Source: SXIZ01 sp040079795 (GTDB lineage Bacteria > Pseudomonadota > Gammaproteobacteria > Methylococcales > Methylomonadaceae). Taken from it: a stretch of 64,000 bases of DNA. Under the pieces are notes generated by a model, which was given only the letters and a program-made list of their open reading frames with translations, was not told the DNA's origin and made no database searches. The stretch is from positions 1-64,000 of the forward strand of contig JBEBJQ010000009.1 in NCBI GenBank assembly GCA_040079795.1. Reading direction: 5' to 3'. Shown here in pieces: positions 8,371 through 16,222 of this stretch. Each line of letters begins with the position of its first letter. The first letter of the stretch is position 1. The position numbers were made by a program, and so were the translations under genes.

Positions 8371-8619
8371 TTGTATGCAGAAATCAAGGGACTTGCCGCC
8401 TCGGAAAACAGATCGGTTAGCCAACAAGTCCTGCACTTGGTTAAACGTTATATGGCTAACAAAAAACAATTTCAGGAAACTAAAACACCCGCCCAAGTCC
8501 TTCTGGCGCTTTCCGGCTCATGGGAAGATGAGCGCAGTGCCGATGAAATCGTTGCCGACCTAAAAAATACCCGCAATAATTCTTCACGCTTCCAGGCAGG
8601 TACTGATGTTTTTACTTGA
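8371..8619 (+). CDS. FitA/VapB-like ribbon-helix-helix antitoxin with a lost start codon
   Basis: Antitoxin partner of the PIN toxin at 8606. The protein matches the FitA-type ribbon-helix-helix pattern (IKGIDDTLYAEIKGLAASEN, RSVSQQVLHLVKRY). The conserved N-terminal strand (NLQIKGIDD) is encoded from 8341, upstream of the only usable start, a TTG at 8371. No ATG or GTG lies in frame before the upstream stop at 8296. The codon where a start would be expected (8335-8337) is AGG, one base from ATG. Either translation starts at TTG without the DNA-binding strand, or the gene is inactive. It overlaps the toxin gene by 14 bases. Confidence 0.7.
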   Translation: MYAEIKGLAASENRSVSQQVLHLVKRYMANKKQFQETKTPAQVLLALSGSWEDERSADEIVADLKNTRNNSSRFQAGTDVFT

Positions 8620-8998
8620 TACCGATACCGTTATTTTTAACCTGAAAGGCAACGCTAATGTACAAAAAAACTTATCCCAACATCTCAACGATTCGGTCTC
8701 CATCAGCGTTATCACGTTGATGGCGTTATATTACGGTGCCCGAAAATCCCAAAAAATCGCCGCTAATCTAGCGAAAATTAAGATGCTGGAGCAATCCATC
8801 GAAATCATTCCCATTGGTGTGGAATCGACAGAGATCTTTGGCATCCTCAAGGCGCAATTGGAACTTGCCGGAAACCGCTTGGACGATTTCGATTTACTTA
8901 TCGCCTCTTGCGCCATTTCCCACAACCTGACCTTAGTCACCAATAACATCAAACACTTCCAACGGATTGAAGGGCTTAAACTGGTGAACTGGGCATAA
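8606..8998 (+). CDS. VapC-like PIN-domain toxin, missing one acidic residue
   Basis: PIN-domain ribonuclease of 130 aa, the VapC toxin of a type II module. First acidic site D5 (MFLLDTDTV), then D94/D96 in RLDDFDLLIAS, and the final Asn/Asp region LVTNN near 110. The second conserved acidic residue, normally Glu in a TLAELYYGA motif, is Ala here (TLMALYYGA, A40; codon GCG at 8723-8725). That change should weaken or abolish nuclease activity. Together with the damaged start of its antitoxin, this suggests a decaying module. Confidence 0.82.
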   Translation: MFLLDTDTVIFNLKGNANVQKNLSQHLNDSVSISVITLMALYYGARKSQKIAANLAKIKMLEQSIEIIPIGVESTEIFGILKAQLELAGNRLDDFDLLIASCAISHNLTLVTNNIKHFQRIEGLKLVNWA

Positions 8999-9029
8999 AA
9001 ACCATGGCTGTTTAATTGCATAGCCATCC

Positions 9030-10235
9030 TTAATCCCTGCGATTAGCAGCATATTGTTTAAGCTGATGTTGCGCTTTTGTCCGTCGTTTTTGCAACCAAC
9101 GGATAACCCCTGTAACAAACAACACCGGACACGCCAAACCACTCAAAAACACTAAAATTCGTCCCGTCCACCCAAACGGTTTACCTGCGTGTAACGGCAT
9201 CTGCCAATGGGTAAAAGTTTCGCCTGCTGTCCCGGTTACTGGATTATCGTCGTCCAACAGTTTGCCGCTATATTGATCCATGACAATGCAGCGCCGATGC
9301 AAAAAACTTCCTGCTTCTTGCACATCATCCTTACACACGGTGTAAGTGCTACTTGGGTCGTTGATACCGTAAATAGTATCCAAACGCCCAGAAGGATAGT
9401 GTTGCTCAGCAATGGCAATCGCTTTAGCCATCGGTAACGGTTTTGCATCTTTGCTTGGAGTAGATTTAAACCAATAACGGTAGGTGACTGGTGAAAATAG
9501 CTCGATCACTGGCACGACATGCTTAGGTACATCCATATACACACCTGAAAATAACACTGGCAGTAATACTAACGTTGAATAAAAACCGAACGTTTTATGC
9601 AAATCAACATTTAGGCGTTCATAGCTGGCGTTGCGTTTAATCGTTAATGCCTTTAGCCATTTTCCCGTCAAAGGCCACCAAACAATCAACCCTGTCAACA
9701 CCGAAATAATCAACAAAGCCCCCATGATGCCGACAATCACGTAGCCGGGGCTTTCATCCAGCAATAAAGCGTAATGCAGTTCAAAAACAATACCGATAAA
9801 GGTTTTAGGCAAAAAGCTGTCACTAGAACCTGTCAACTGCTTGCCTGTCACTTCTGCTGTGTAAGGGTTGACTGCCACCTGCCAATATTCTGTGACATCA
9901 GAAGCCAAAGGCAAGGCATAGCGCAGTATAAAAGCGGCTTCAGCGTTGCGGGGATAAGTCGCAAAGGTATGTTTGGCTTGTGGCGGCATAGCGGCACTTC
10001 CATTTTTAAATATATCGGACAGCGGTTTAACGCCAACGTTATCCAATGGCGGCGCAACTACTAACATATCGGGGTTTAACAGCTCCTCAATTTCAGCGTA
10101 AAACACTAAAATGCTCCCCGTAATCCCAAAAATAGACAAAAACAAACCCAACGCCAAGCCTAGCCACAAATGTACTTGTAACCAATGCTTACGGCGAGCT
10201 TTGAGCTGCACTAATTTTTGCATACTCACCATCAT
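9030..10235 (-). CDS. PepSY-associated TM helix protein (PiuB-like)
   Basis: Inner-membrane protein of 401 aa. Four predicted membrane helices: about 20-47 (VHLWLGLALGLFLSIFGITG), about 163-188 (GYVIVGIMGALLIISVLTG), about 208-232, and about 360-382 (ILVFLSGLACPVLFVTG). Two large periplasmic PepSY-like regions lie between them. A conserved HxxxG-type His is in helix 1 and an HWQMPLHAG motif precedes the last helix. Members near siderophore receptors are proposed to reduce ferric chelates. It lies 96 bp downstream of the TonB receptor on the same strand. Initiation could be at any of three close Met codons. Confidence 0.82.
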   Translation of the reverse strand: MMVSMQKLVQLKARRKHWLQVHLWLGLALGLFLSIFGITGSILVFYAEIEELLNPDMLVVAPPLDNVGVKPLSDIFKNGSAAMPPQAKHTFATYPRNAEAAFILRYALPLASDVTEYWQVAVNPYTAEVTGKQLTGSSDSFLPKTFIGIVFELHYALLLDESPGYVIVGIMGALLIISVLTGLIVWWPLTGKWLKALTIKRNASYERLNVDLHKTFGFYSTLVLLPVLFSGVYMDVPKHVVPVIELFSPVTYRYWFKSTPSKDAKPLPMAKAIAIAEQHYPSGRLDTIYGINDPSSTYTVCKDDVQEAGSFLHRRCIVMDQYSGKLLDDDNPVTGTAGETFTHWQMPLHAGKPFGWTGRILVFLSGLACPVLFVTGVIRWLQKRRTKAQHQLKQYAANRRD

Positions 10236-10331
10236 TACCTGCTAAATAGAGTTATATACATCAAATTATCATTAGCTTATGCCCGTAGCCACAAGCTAAT
10301 GCTGTTTCAACCCAAAGCACTGCACGTATCG

Positions 10332-12821
10332 TCAATACTCAACTCGGAGAGATCCCATGAAAGTTAATGGTGCGCCGAATGGAATATGATTGCCGCCATT
10401 CGTGCCCAAGGCGTAAGTTTTATCGAGAAGGTTATCTACATTGAGCTGCGCGCTGACGCGAGTGCGGCCAACATTCCAAGCATAACGTCCCATCAAGTTC
10501 ACGGTGGCGTAGCCAGGTACGGTATAAGTGTTCGCATTATTGCCTACGCGCTCGCCAACGGCTGCCATCCCAGCACCAAAGGACAGCCCTTTGAAATTAC
10601 CACCTTGAACCTCATAGGTACTCCATACGCTGCCGCTGTGTTCTGGAACGCCGTGAAACCGAGTTCCAACTTTTGGAAATGAAAATTCGTTGCCTTTTGT
10701 CACTTCGGCAAAGGGTGTGTAAGCATAGGCAGTGATAATTTTCCATCCCGGCAAGAGTTCACCTGTGGTTTCAAATTCCACCCCACGGCTTTGTGCCTCA
10801 CCTATAAGAATAGCCCTTGTGGGGCTTGCTGGATCAGTCGTCTTTTGATTTTGCCTAGTGAGATCGAAATAAGCGAAAGTGCTGGTAAATCGACCATTCC
10901 AGAATTCGGTTTTTAATCCTGCTTCCCACTGTTGAGCGGTTTGCGATGGCAAGAAAGTACCGTCGCTTGATTGTTGGCCATTGGCTGCGCCGAAGTTTTC
11001 CGTATAGCTGCCATAGAGCGATAACCAAGATACAGGATGCCAAACAAGACCGCCGCGCGGGCTAATTTTGTCGTCCTGACTGGTGACAATTCCATCAAGC
11101 AGGTTATCGCGGACTTCCGCGTTGTCATAGCGGAAGCCGCCCAGTACATGGATATTGTAGGGAAGTTCAATCTGGTCTTGCAGATAGAGACCATACCATT
11201 CTATTGAATAATCTTCGTGATAAATATCATCACCAACTTGAGGTAGTTGCGATTGGTGGCTTGGGTTAAAAATATTAGATGCGCTAAGTTGCCCTCCAGG
11301 AGGAAAGTCATTTTCAATAGTGCTTTCATCACTGCTAAAATAGTCGCCGCCAGCCAACAAGGTGTGCTTGATGCCCCAAGTTTCGAATTTGCCGGTTAGA
11401 TCGAGTATGGAAGAATACCGCTCAGCCTCAGAGGGATCGACGTTGAATAACCCTCGCTGCACGGTTCCATCAGGTGATGCGGCCGACGAATAGACCCCGA
11501 CGAACTTATTTTCGAACCTCTCCGTATTGAAGCGGTGATGTAGCGTCCAATTATCATTGAACTGATGCGACCAATCCAAGCCGACAAGAACCCTGTCGCT
11601 TTTCAGCGTAGACCATTCTTCACCGATGTTACGATTAATCGGCATTGACGAGGGTTTATTGCCAGTGGGATTAAGCGCTAACGGGACATTGCCGATATCA
11701 GGAGTATCCTCATTGTGCATATATTCGAGATCTAGCGTCACTTGAGTGCGAGGACTAATATTCCAACGCAGCTTAGGCGCTACGAAAACGCGGTCACTCT
11801 TGACGAACTCACGGAAAGAACCTGCATCTTGGTAAGCCATATTGAAGCGATACAGCAAGGTATCGTCTGAAGTCAATGGACCTGTCGCATCCAGCGTCGT
11901 GCGGTAGAAATCATAAGAACCGATCTGTTGCTGTAGTGAATAGTACGGCGTTGCCAATGGCTGCTTAGTAACTAAATTGATGATACCGCCAGGCTGTGCA
12001 CGTCCGAAGAGGATAGATGCAGGCCCCTTGAGAAACTCGATGCGCTCAACATTGGCCGTCTCCCTAAGTCCTGTCGGACAACAGGCTACTTGGTCATAAA
12101 ACGAATACCCGTCCCGATAAACGCCAGTGTTATTCGCAAATCCTCGACTGATAAATGTATCAGCAACATTCTGGCTAGTGGCGAGTGGAATCACACCTGC
12201 TACATTACGCAACGAGTCGCGGATGCTGACCACCTGCTGGTCTCGTAACACTTGCTGCGGTAGAACCTTGATAGAGAAAGGTGTTTCCATGATGGGTGTG
12301 TCAGTTTTGGTAGCCGAACTGGCATTTTTTCGGTGGTAATTTGAATTGTAAGGATCGTTGCCCCCAACTTTATCATTAGCATAAACCGCTTTCCCAGACA
12401 CCTTCACCGCCGGTAACGAGGTAGGCTCAGCCTGACTCAAATTCTCCACTGGCTTAGGCGCTTGTGCCACCAACACCGAGCCATTAGCGGTATGTTGATA
12501 AGTCAACCCACTCCCCGCCAGCAAAGCTGATAAGCCTTCCGCAACGGAAAACTGACCGTTCAAGCCCCGGCTGGCTTTGCCATCGGTCAGCCGCGCATCT
12601 GCGGATAGCACAATGCCCGCGCTACCTGCAAACTGGCTAAGGGCATGGCTAAGCGTACCGCCGCTGATATGAAAGGTCTGTTGGCTACGCTTGGCCTGAG
12701 CGGTGTTATCCGCCGCTGCCGGTTGCGCGGCTAAACTGCCGACCATCACCAAGCCAGTTAAGGTTTGTTGGGTCAGGGTGAAGGTTTTTCTGTGTGGGTG
12801 CTGCGTTGCTCGCTTTTGCAT
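10332..12821 (-). CDS. TonB-dependent siderophore receptor with STN signalling domain
   Basis: Outer-membrane receptor of 829 aa. Signal peptide about 1-37 (ends PAAA). A secretin/TonB short N-terminal (STN) domain at about 48-115 (TLSHALSQFAGSAGIVLS) is the part that signals to FecR. A possible TonB box (LPAVKVSGK) is near 140. The plug (about 175-285) includes RIEFLKGPASILFGRAQPGG, and the 22-strand barrel ends GSLRVEY (terminal Tyr instead of the usual Phe). An ACCPTG motif is in the plug. The fold class is that of ferric-siderophore receptors such as FpvA/FecA. The real ligand is unknown. Its transcription is likely driven by the FecI/FecR pair at 14742-16222. A strong Shine-Dalgarno (AAGGGAG) precedes the ATG. 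Confidence 0.93.
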   Translation of the reverse strand: MQKRATQHPHRKTFTLTQQTLTGLVMVGSLAAQPAAADNTAQAKRSQQTFHISGGTLSHALSQFAGSAGIVLSADARLTDGKASRGLNGQFSVAEGLSALLAGSGLTYQHTANGSVLVAQAPKPVENLSQAEPTSLPAVKVSGKAVYANDKVGGNDPYNSNYHRKNASSATKTDTPIMETPFSIKVLPQQVLRDQQVVSIRDSLRNVAGVIPLATSQNVADTFISRGFANNTGVYRDGYSFYDQVACCPTGLRETANVERIEFLKGPASILFGRAQPGGIINLVTKQPLATPYYSLQQQIGSYDFYRTTLDATGPLTSDDTLLYRFNMAYQDAGSFREFVKSDRVFVAPKLRWNISPRTQVTLDLEYMHNEDTPDIGNVPLALNPTGNKPSSMPINRNIGEEWSTLKSDRVLVGLDWSHQFNDNWTLHHRFNTERFENKFVGVYSSAASPDGTVQRGLFNVDPSEAERYSSILDLTGKFETWGIKHTLLAGGDYFSSDESTIENDFPPGGQLSASNIFNPSHQSQLPQVGDDIYHEDYSIEWYGLYLQDQIELPYNIHVLGGFRYDNAEVRDNLLDGIVTSQDDKISPRGGLVWHPVSWLSLYGSYTENFGAANGQQSSDGTFLPSQTAQQWEAGLKTEFWNGRFTSTFAYFDLTRQNQKTTDPASPTRAILIGEAQSRGVEFETTGELLPGWKIITAYAYTPFAEVTKGNEFSFPKVGTRFHGVPEHSGSVWSTYEVQGGNFKGLSFGAGMAAVGERVGNNANTYTVPGYATVNLMGRYAWNVGRTRVSAQLNVDNLLDKTYALGTNGGNHIPFGAPLTFMGSLRVEY

Positions 12822-12936
12822 GGGTTAACTCCCTTGGATGATTGCTGTTGTTATCCTATTGCCAAGCGAAACGCAAAAAAGGGAACTAAAAAATGAAATA
12901 TTTTTTCATCCTTTTAAAACAGGTCGTTGCGGATGA

Positions 12937-12957
12937 GGTTATGCTATTCTTAACCGA
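12937..12957 (+). promoter_or_regulatory. putative promoter/operator of the BrnT-like TA pair
   Basis: An extended -10 element TGCTATTCT (12942-12950) lies inside the inverted repeat GGTTA...TAACC and ends 7 bases before the ATG at 12958. Transcription would begin at or next to the start codon, giving a leaderless mRNA. No -35 is evident, as is common with extended -10 promoters. Confidence 0.5.
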
Positions 12958-13239
12958 ATGAAGCGTATAAACTGGAACAGTGAGAAAAATCAGATTCTAA
13001 TGACCGAGCGAGGGGTGTCGTTCGAGGCGGTGCTGTTTGCAATTCAGTCCGGCGCATTGCTGGATGATATTGTTCACCCCAATATTGACAAGTATTCAAA
13101 TCAAAAGGTATTTGTGGTTAATATTGCGGACTATGCCTATTTGGTACCCTATGTGGAAACAACCGAAGAGATTTTTCTAAAAACGATTATTCCCAGTCGA
13201 AAAGCGACTAAAAAATATTGTCGAGGTGAACATGAGTAA
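12958..13239 (+). CDS. BrnT-like toxin
   Basis: Small protein of 93 aa resembling the BrnT family of RelE-fold ribonuclease toxins: INWNSEKNQILMTERGVSFE at the N-terminus, a central strand region, and the C-terminal SRKATKKY motif that corresponds to the SARKA signature of BrnT. It overlaps the antitoxin gene by 8 bases. It sits between the TonB receptor and fecR in a run of TA modules. Similarity is by motif only, so the family call is moderate. Confidence 0.7.
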   Translation: MKRINWNSEKNQILMTERGVSFEAVLFAIQSGALLDDIVHPNIDKYSNQKVFVVNIADYAYLVPYVETTEEIFLKTIIPSRKATKKYCRGEHE

Positions 13240-13519
13240 GCTGCTGTTAGATCAAGAAGAACAAGAATTATTGGCTGCTTTTGAAGCCGATGAATTTGAA
13301 TCGGTGATCACCGAGGAACGTAAGTTTTATTTAGCAGGGGCGGCTGAAGCGGTATTTAAAAAAGATAAACGGATTAATATCAGAATTTCGTCCCGAGATT
13401 TAGCCGCTTTACAGCGTCGCGCTTTAGAAGAGGGTATGCCTTATCAAACGCTGGTTGCCAGTGTCTTGCACAAATATGCCTCTGGTAGTTTGCGCGATCT
13501 TTCTGCAAATAATAAATGA
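13232..13519 (+). CDS. CopG/BrnA-like antitoxin
   Basis: Antitoxin of 95 aa starting at ATG 13232, with GAGG just upstream; an in-frame GTG at 13226 is less likely. The N-terminal half is acidic (EEQELLAAFEADEFESVITEE) and should bind the toxin. The C-terminal half reads RINIRISSRDLAALQRRALE followed by MPYQTLVASVLHKY, a ribbon-helix-helix DNA-binding domain. It should repress the promoter at 12937-12957. Confidence 0.75.
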   Translation: MSKLLLDQEEQELLAAFEADEFESVITEERKFYLAGAAEAVFKKDKRINIRISSRDLAALQRRALEEGMPYQTLVASVLHKYASGSLRDLSANNK

Positions 13520-13731
13520 TGAGTGAGCAATCCCAGCTTGTTTTGGCTGACAATTTATTTATAGATAGGTGGGTATCGCTCGGAGCCGCGGCGCAGATAA
13601 GCGGTTTGTCTTTGTCAGAATTCATTGAGCATCTGAACCCATTGGATATTGATTTAGTGTTAGCCGATCAGCAAACTGAAAAGGAATTAGCCACGCTAGA
13701 CGTGTGGTTGTCAGAATTGCCGTTGAAGTAG
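13516..13731 (+). CDS. UPF0175-like small protein
   Basis: 71-aa protein whose ATG overlaps the previous stop, so it is translationally coupled to the antitoxin. The middle (WVSLGAAAQISGLSLSEFIEH) resembles the helical core of UPF0175 proteins, which often act as antitoxins for PIN toxins. No partner toxin follows on this strand. Its last 20 or so codons lie antisense over the vapC fragment at 13668-13763, so the 3' end may have been made by the deletion that truncated vapC. Confidence 0.55.
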   Translation: MMSEQSQLVLADNLFIDRWVSLGAAAQISGLSLSEFIEHLNPLDIDLVLADQQTEKELATLDVWLSELPLK

Positions 13732-13763
13732 TCGATCCAAACGCTGGTATCAACCAGTATCAT
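13668..13763 (-). pseudogene. truncated VapC toxin (N-terminal 31 residues)
   Basis: Immediately after vapB on the minus strand, with the classic ATGA overlap, is MILVDTSVWIDYFNGNSDN, the N-terminus of a VapC PIN domain with its first catalytic Asp. The frame ends after 31 residues at 13668. The rest of the PIN domain is absent and the DNA is occupied by the plus-strand gene at 13516-13731. This is a deletion remnant. Confidence 0.8.
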
Positions 13764-13954
13764 TTGCCGCCCCGCATTTCATCTAAATTTCCTTCCCATT
13801 TCAGTGTACCGCGCAATTCCCGTATGGCTTGTTGCTCATTTCTTTGCACTAACAGCTTAAGCGCTTGCTCAACCACGTCTTTTTTTGATTTTAAGCCGCT
13901 GACCTGAATAGCTTTGGCTATTAGTTCGTCGTCTATGACAATATTCGTTCTCAT
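13760..13954 (-). CDS. VapB-family antitoxin, orphaned
   Basis: 64-aa antitoxin of the VapB (DUF2191) type: MRTNIVIDDELIAKAIQVSG followed by KSKKDVVEQALKLLVQRNEQ, a ribbon-helix-helix DNA-binding half and a charged C-terminal toxin-binding tail (LRGTLKWEGNLDEMRGGK). Its cognate VapC is reduced to a 31-residue stub directly downstream, so it is an orphan antitoxin. It could still repress its own promoter or neutralise related VapC toxins. Confidence 0.8.
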   Translation of the reverse strand: MRTNIVIDDELIAKAIQVSGLKSKKDVVEQALKLLVQRNEQQAIRELRGTLKWEGNLDEMRGGK

Positions 13955-14131
13955 GTTTGCTTAGCCCCCAAGTGGATAAATCTTGCGTTTATAAGCAGCA
14001 TGATAGGAGTAGGGATATTACAAGTCAATCAAATGCGCCAAGATACCAACGGATTTTAAAAAAGCTATTGGAGATTATAAATTTGATTTCGCACTCGGTT
14101 AGTTTACTGAAGTCTATACCTTTTCTTTGGC

Positions 14132-14150
14132 AGTGGTTATAATAACCACT
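14132..14150 (+). promoter_or_regulatory. hicAB operator/promoter palindrome
   Basis: Perfect palindrome AGTGGTTAT-A-ATAACCACT ending on the base before the hicA ATG. It contains a consensus -10 box TATAAT (14138-14143), so a repressor bound here would block the promoter, and the transcript should begin at or next to the ATG. HicB carries a C-terminal DNA-binding domain and is the likely ligand. Confidence 0.7.
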
Positions 14151-14336
14151 ATGAACAGTAAACAACTTATCAAGCAGCTTGAAAGTGACGACTGGATGCT
14201 CAGAAGCGTTAAGGGGAGCCATCATATTTTTGTGCATCCTATCAAGCCGGGGCATTTAAGTGTGCCGCACCCCAAGAATGATTTGGGCAAAGGGTTGGTC
14301 AATAAGCTATTAAAACAAGCGGGGTTAAAAGCATGA
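14151..14336 (+). CDS. hicA: HicA-family mRNA interferase toxin
   Basis: 61-aa toxin with the double-stranded RNA-binding-like HicA fold: MNSKQLIKQLESDDWMLRSV, catalytic GSHHIFVHP with the key His, then KGLVNKLLKQAGL. The ATG at 14151 is chosen over a longer upstream frame because it gives the canonical HicA N-terminus. There is no Shine-Dalgarno; the palindrome ends directly before it. Its stop overlaps the hicB start (ATGA). Confidence 0.88.
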   Translation: MNSKQLIKQLESDDWMLRSVKGSHHIFVHPIKPGHLSVPHPKNDLGKGLVNKLLKQAGLKA

Positions 14337-14728
14337 GATTTTTTATTGCGATAGAACCGGGCGATGCTAGTCACGCTTTTGGGGTGGTGGTGCCTGATTT
14401 ACCGGGCTGTTTTTCCGCAGGTGATACCTTGGATGAGGCATTTGAAAATGCGAAAGAAGCGATTGATTTATGGTGTGCGACGGTTATTGAAGACGGCGGC
14501 ATGATTCCGCCCGGCAAGACGTTGACGGAATACCAGTCAGACCCTGATCTCGCGGGCTGGATTTGGTCAATTGTTGAGGTGCCGGTTGAGAAATATTTAG
14601 GCCCAGCTGAAAAAGTTAATATTACGCTGCCTAAATTGTTATTGAGCAGAATTGATGACTATGCCAAAGCGCATGGTGCCACACGATCCGGGTTTTTAGC
14701 GCAAGCGGCACGGCAGGCTATGCGGTGA
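14333..14728 (+). CDS. hicB: HicB-family antitoxin with C-terminal ribbon-helix-helix
   Basis: 131-aa antitoxin. The N-terminal degenerate RNase H fold shows FGVVVPDLPGCFSAGDTLDE and the AKEAIDLW helix, typical of HicB. A C-terminal ribbon-helix-helix domain (KVNITLPKLLLSRIDDYAKA, then TRSGFLAQAARQ) binds DNA and would autoregulate the palindrome at 14132-14150. Four-base overlap with hicA. Appears intact. Confidence 0.88.
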   Translation: MRFFIAIEPGDASHAFGVVVPDLPGCFSAGDTLDEAFENAKEAIDLWCATVIEDGGMIPPGKTLTEYQSDPDLAGWIWSIVEVPVEKYLGPAEKVNITLPKLLLSRIDDYAKAHGATRSGFLAQAARQAMR

Positions 14729-14741
14729 ATTTAATTCGTTT

Positions 14742-15737
14742 TTAACGCCGTTCAATTCTCACCCACCACGGCGTTTGTTTAGAAACGCTAATTGGCAGGG
14801 TTTCTTGCAATACCGCCAGTATCCGCTCCTGATCATTCAAGGGAAATGCACCGACGATTCGCAGATGGGCAATATCAGGCGCACAAGTGATATAACCATG
14901 CCGATAGCGATTGAGTTGGATGACGAATTCACTTAAGGGTAGGTTATCGGCCAATAGCACGCCTTGCGACCAAGCGGGTTGATGGGCTTCAATTTTCTTG
15001 ATGATAGCGATCTGTTGACGGGTGAAATTAGCCGCCTGACCGGCCTTTAAGGTTTGCGACAGGGCCGGATTGGCAGCGGGTTGTATATTAATCGCGCCCT
15101 GGTAGACGGCAGCGTGGCAATCCGTGGCTTGTTCGCGCACACTAAAACGTGTGCCTATCGCCCGCACTCGACCTGCCGCACAATCGACCACGAAGGGGCG
15201 GTGTACGCTGCTGGTATCAGGAGCGGTTTCTATATAGACTTCACCACGCACTAACCTTAGGCGCCGTAGGTTTTGGGTAAAATCAACGTCAATGGCGCTG
15301 TCCGTATCCAGGGTGATTAGACTGCCGTCAGCTAAGGTGAAGGTCTGGATCTCCCCGACGCCACTGCGATAATCAGCCGTCCATTCTTGCCAGTAGCCTT
15401 GCCGCCAAACTTGCCAGCTAGATAGTCCTACCGCGCAGAAAACGGCGAGTGTTTTAAGTGCTTGGCGGCGCTGCAAATCCGGTGAGTTTAAGGCCGATAG
15501 CGATGTCTGTGCGGGCAAGCTGTTAAATTTATGCGTGAAAAATTCAACGCGCTGCCAAGCGGCGCGGTGTTCGGGTTTGGCGGCTAGCCATGCTTGCCAT
15601 TGTTCATGATCTTTTGGGGACGTGGATGCAGCACCTAATAAGGCAAACCATTCTGCCGCTTCTGCCAGTACGCTGGGATTAATATCGCGGTTATTGTTAG
15701 ACACCCTATTTTTCCTTACACGTCCGCCATCAGGCAA
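14742..15737 (-). CDS. fecR: FecR-family anti-sigma/sigma regulator
   Basis: Inner-membrane signal transducer of 331 aa. The N-terminal cytoplasmic domain (EAAEWFALLGAASTSPKDHEQ, W-AW-A-PEHRAAWQ) is the FecR_N/DUF4880 domain that binds FecI. One membrane segment follows near 94-110. The periplasmic FecR domain (about 125-230) has TLADGSLITLDTDSAIDVDF, LVRGEVYIE and GTRFSVR. It relays ligand binding from the receptor STN domain to FecI. It may start at GTG (SNNNRDINPS) about 12 codons inside. The 5' end overlaps fecI by 22 bases. TA genes now separate it from the receptor. Confidence 0.88.
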   Translation of the reverse strand: MPDGGRVRKNRVSNNNRDINPSVLAEAAEWFALLGAASTSPKDHEQWQAWLAAKPEHRAAWQRVEFFTHKFNSLPAQTSLSALNSPDLQRRQALKTLAVFCAVGLSSWQVWRQGYWQEWTADYRSGVGEIQTFTLADGSLITLDTDSAIDVDFTQNLRRLRLVRGEVYIETAPDTSSVHRPFVVDCAAGRVRAIGTRFSVREQATDCHAAVYQGAINIQPAANPALSQTLKAGQAANFTRQQIAIIKKIEAHQPAWSQGVLLADNLPLSEFVIQLNRYRHGYITCAPDIAHLRIVGAFPLNDQERILAVLQETLPISVSKQTPWWVRIERR

Positions 15738-16222
15738 TGCAACATGGCGCGTGCCATGTACTTTTTGACCATCCGTTCGGAAACGCCCAAACGCTCACCA
15801 ATTTGAACATAGGTTAATCCATCCAATTGCGACATAAGGAATGCGCTACGCACTTTTGCGGGTAACTGGTCGAGCAGGGCGTCAATCTCTTGCAGTGTCT
15901 CCAAAATGATAGCATGTTGTTCTGGCGAAGCGGTCAATTGCTCTGGATGTTCTGCAAGCGATTGCCAATAGGCTTGTTCTATCGCCGAGTGACGCCAGTG
16001 GTTGGCGAGAATGCCTTTGGCAATGGTGGTGAGATAGGCGCGTGGTTCGCGTATGCTATGCACATCCCGCGCTGCGATAATCCGCATAAAGGTGTCATGT
16101 GCATGGTCTTCGGCCTGCACCCGGTTGGAGACCTGTTTGTGCAACCAGTTAAGCAGCCACGGGTGATGTTCGCGATAGAGCTGGGTTAACGCAGCGTTGG
16201 TGGTTAGATCAATGGTGGGCAT
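15716..16222 (-). CDS. fecI: FecI-family ECF sigma factor
   Basis: Sigma-70 family ECF factor of 168 aa. Region 2 (about 10-75) has LYREHHPWLLNWLHKQVSN and AEDHAHDTFMRII. Region 4 (about 110-165) has SAFLMSQLDGLTYVQIGERLGVSERMVKKY in the helix-turn-helix position. FecI sigmas switch on genes for TonB-dependent metal-chelate receptors after a signal through FecR. First gene of the minus-strand uptake block and divergent from mxaR. Confidence 0.9.
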   Translation of the reverse strand: MPTIDLTTNAALTQLYREHHPWLLNWLHKQVSNRVQAEDHAHDTFMRIIAARDVHSIREPRAYLTTIAKGILANHWRHSAIEQAYWQSLAEHPEQLTASPEQHAIILETLQEIDALLDQLPAKVRSAFLMSQLDGLTYVQIGERLGVSERMVKKYMARAMLHCLMADV

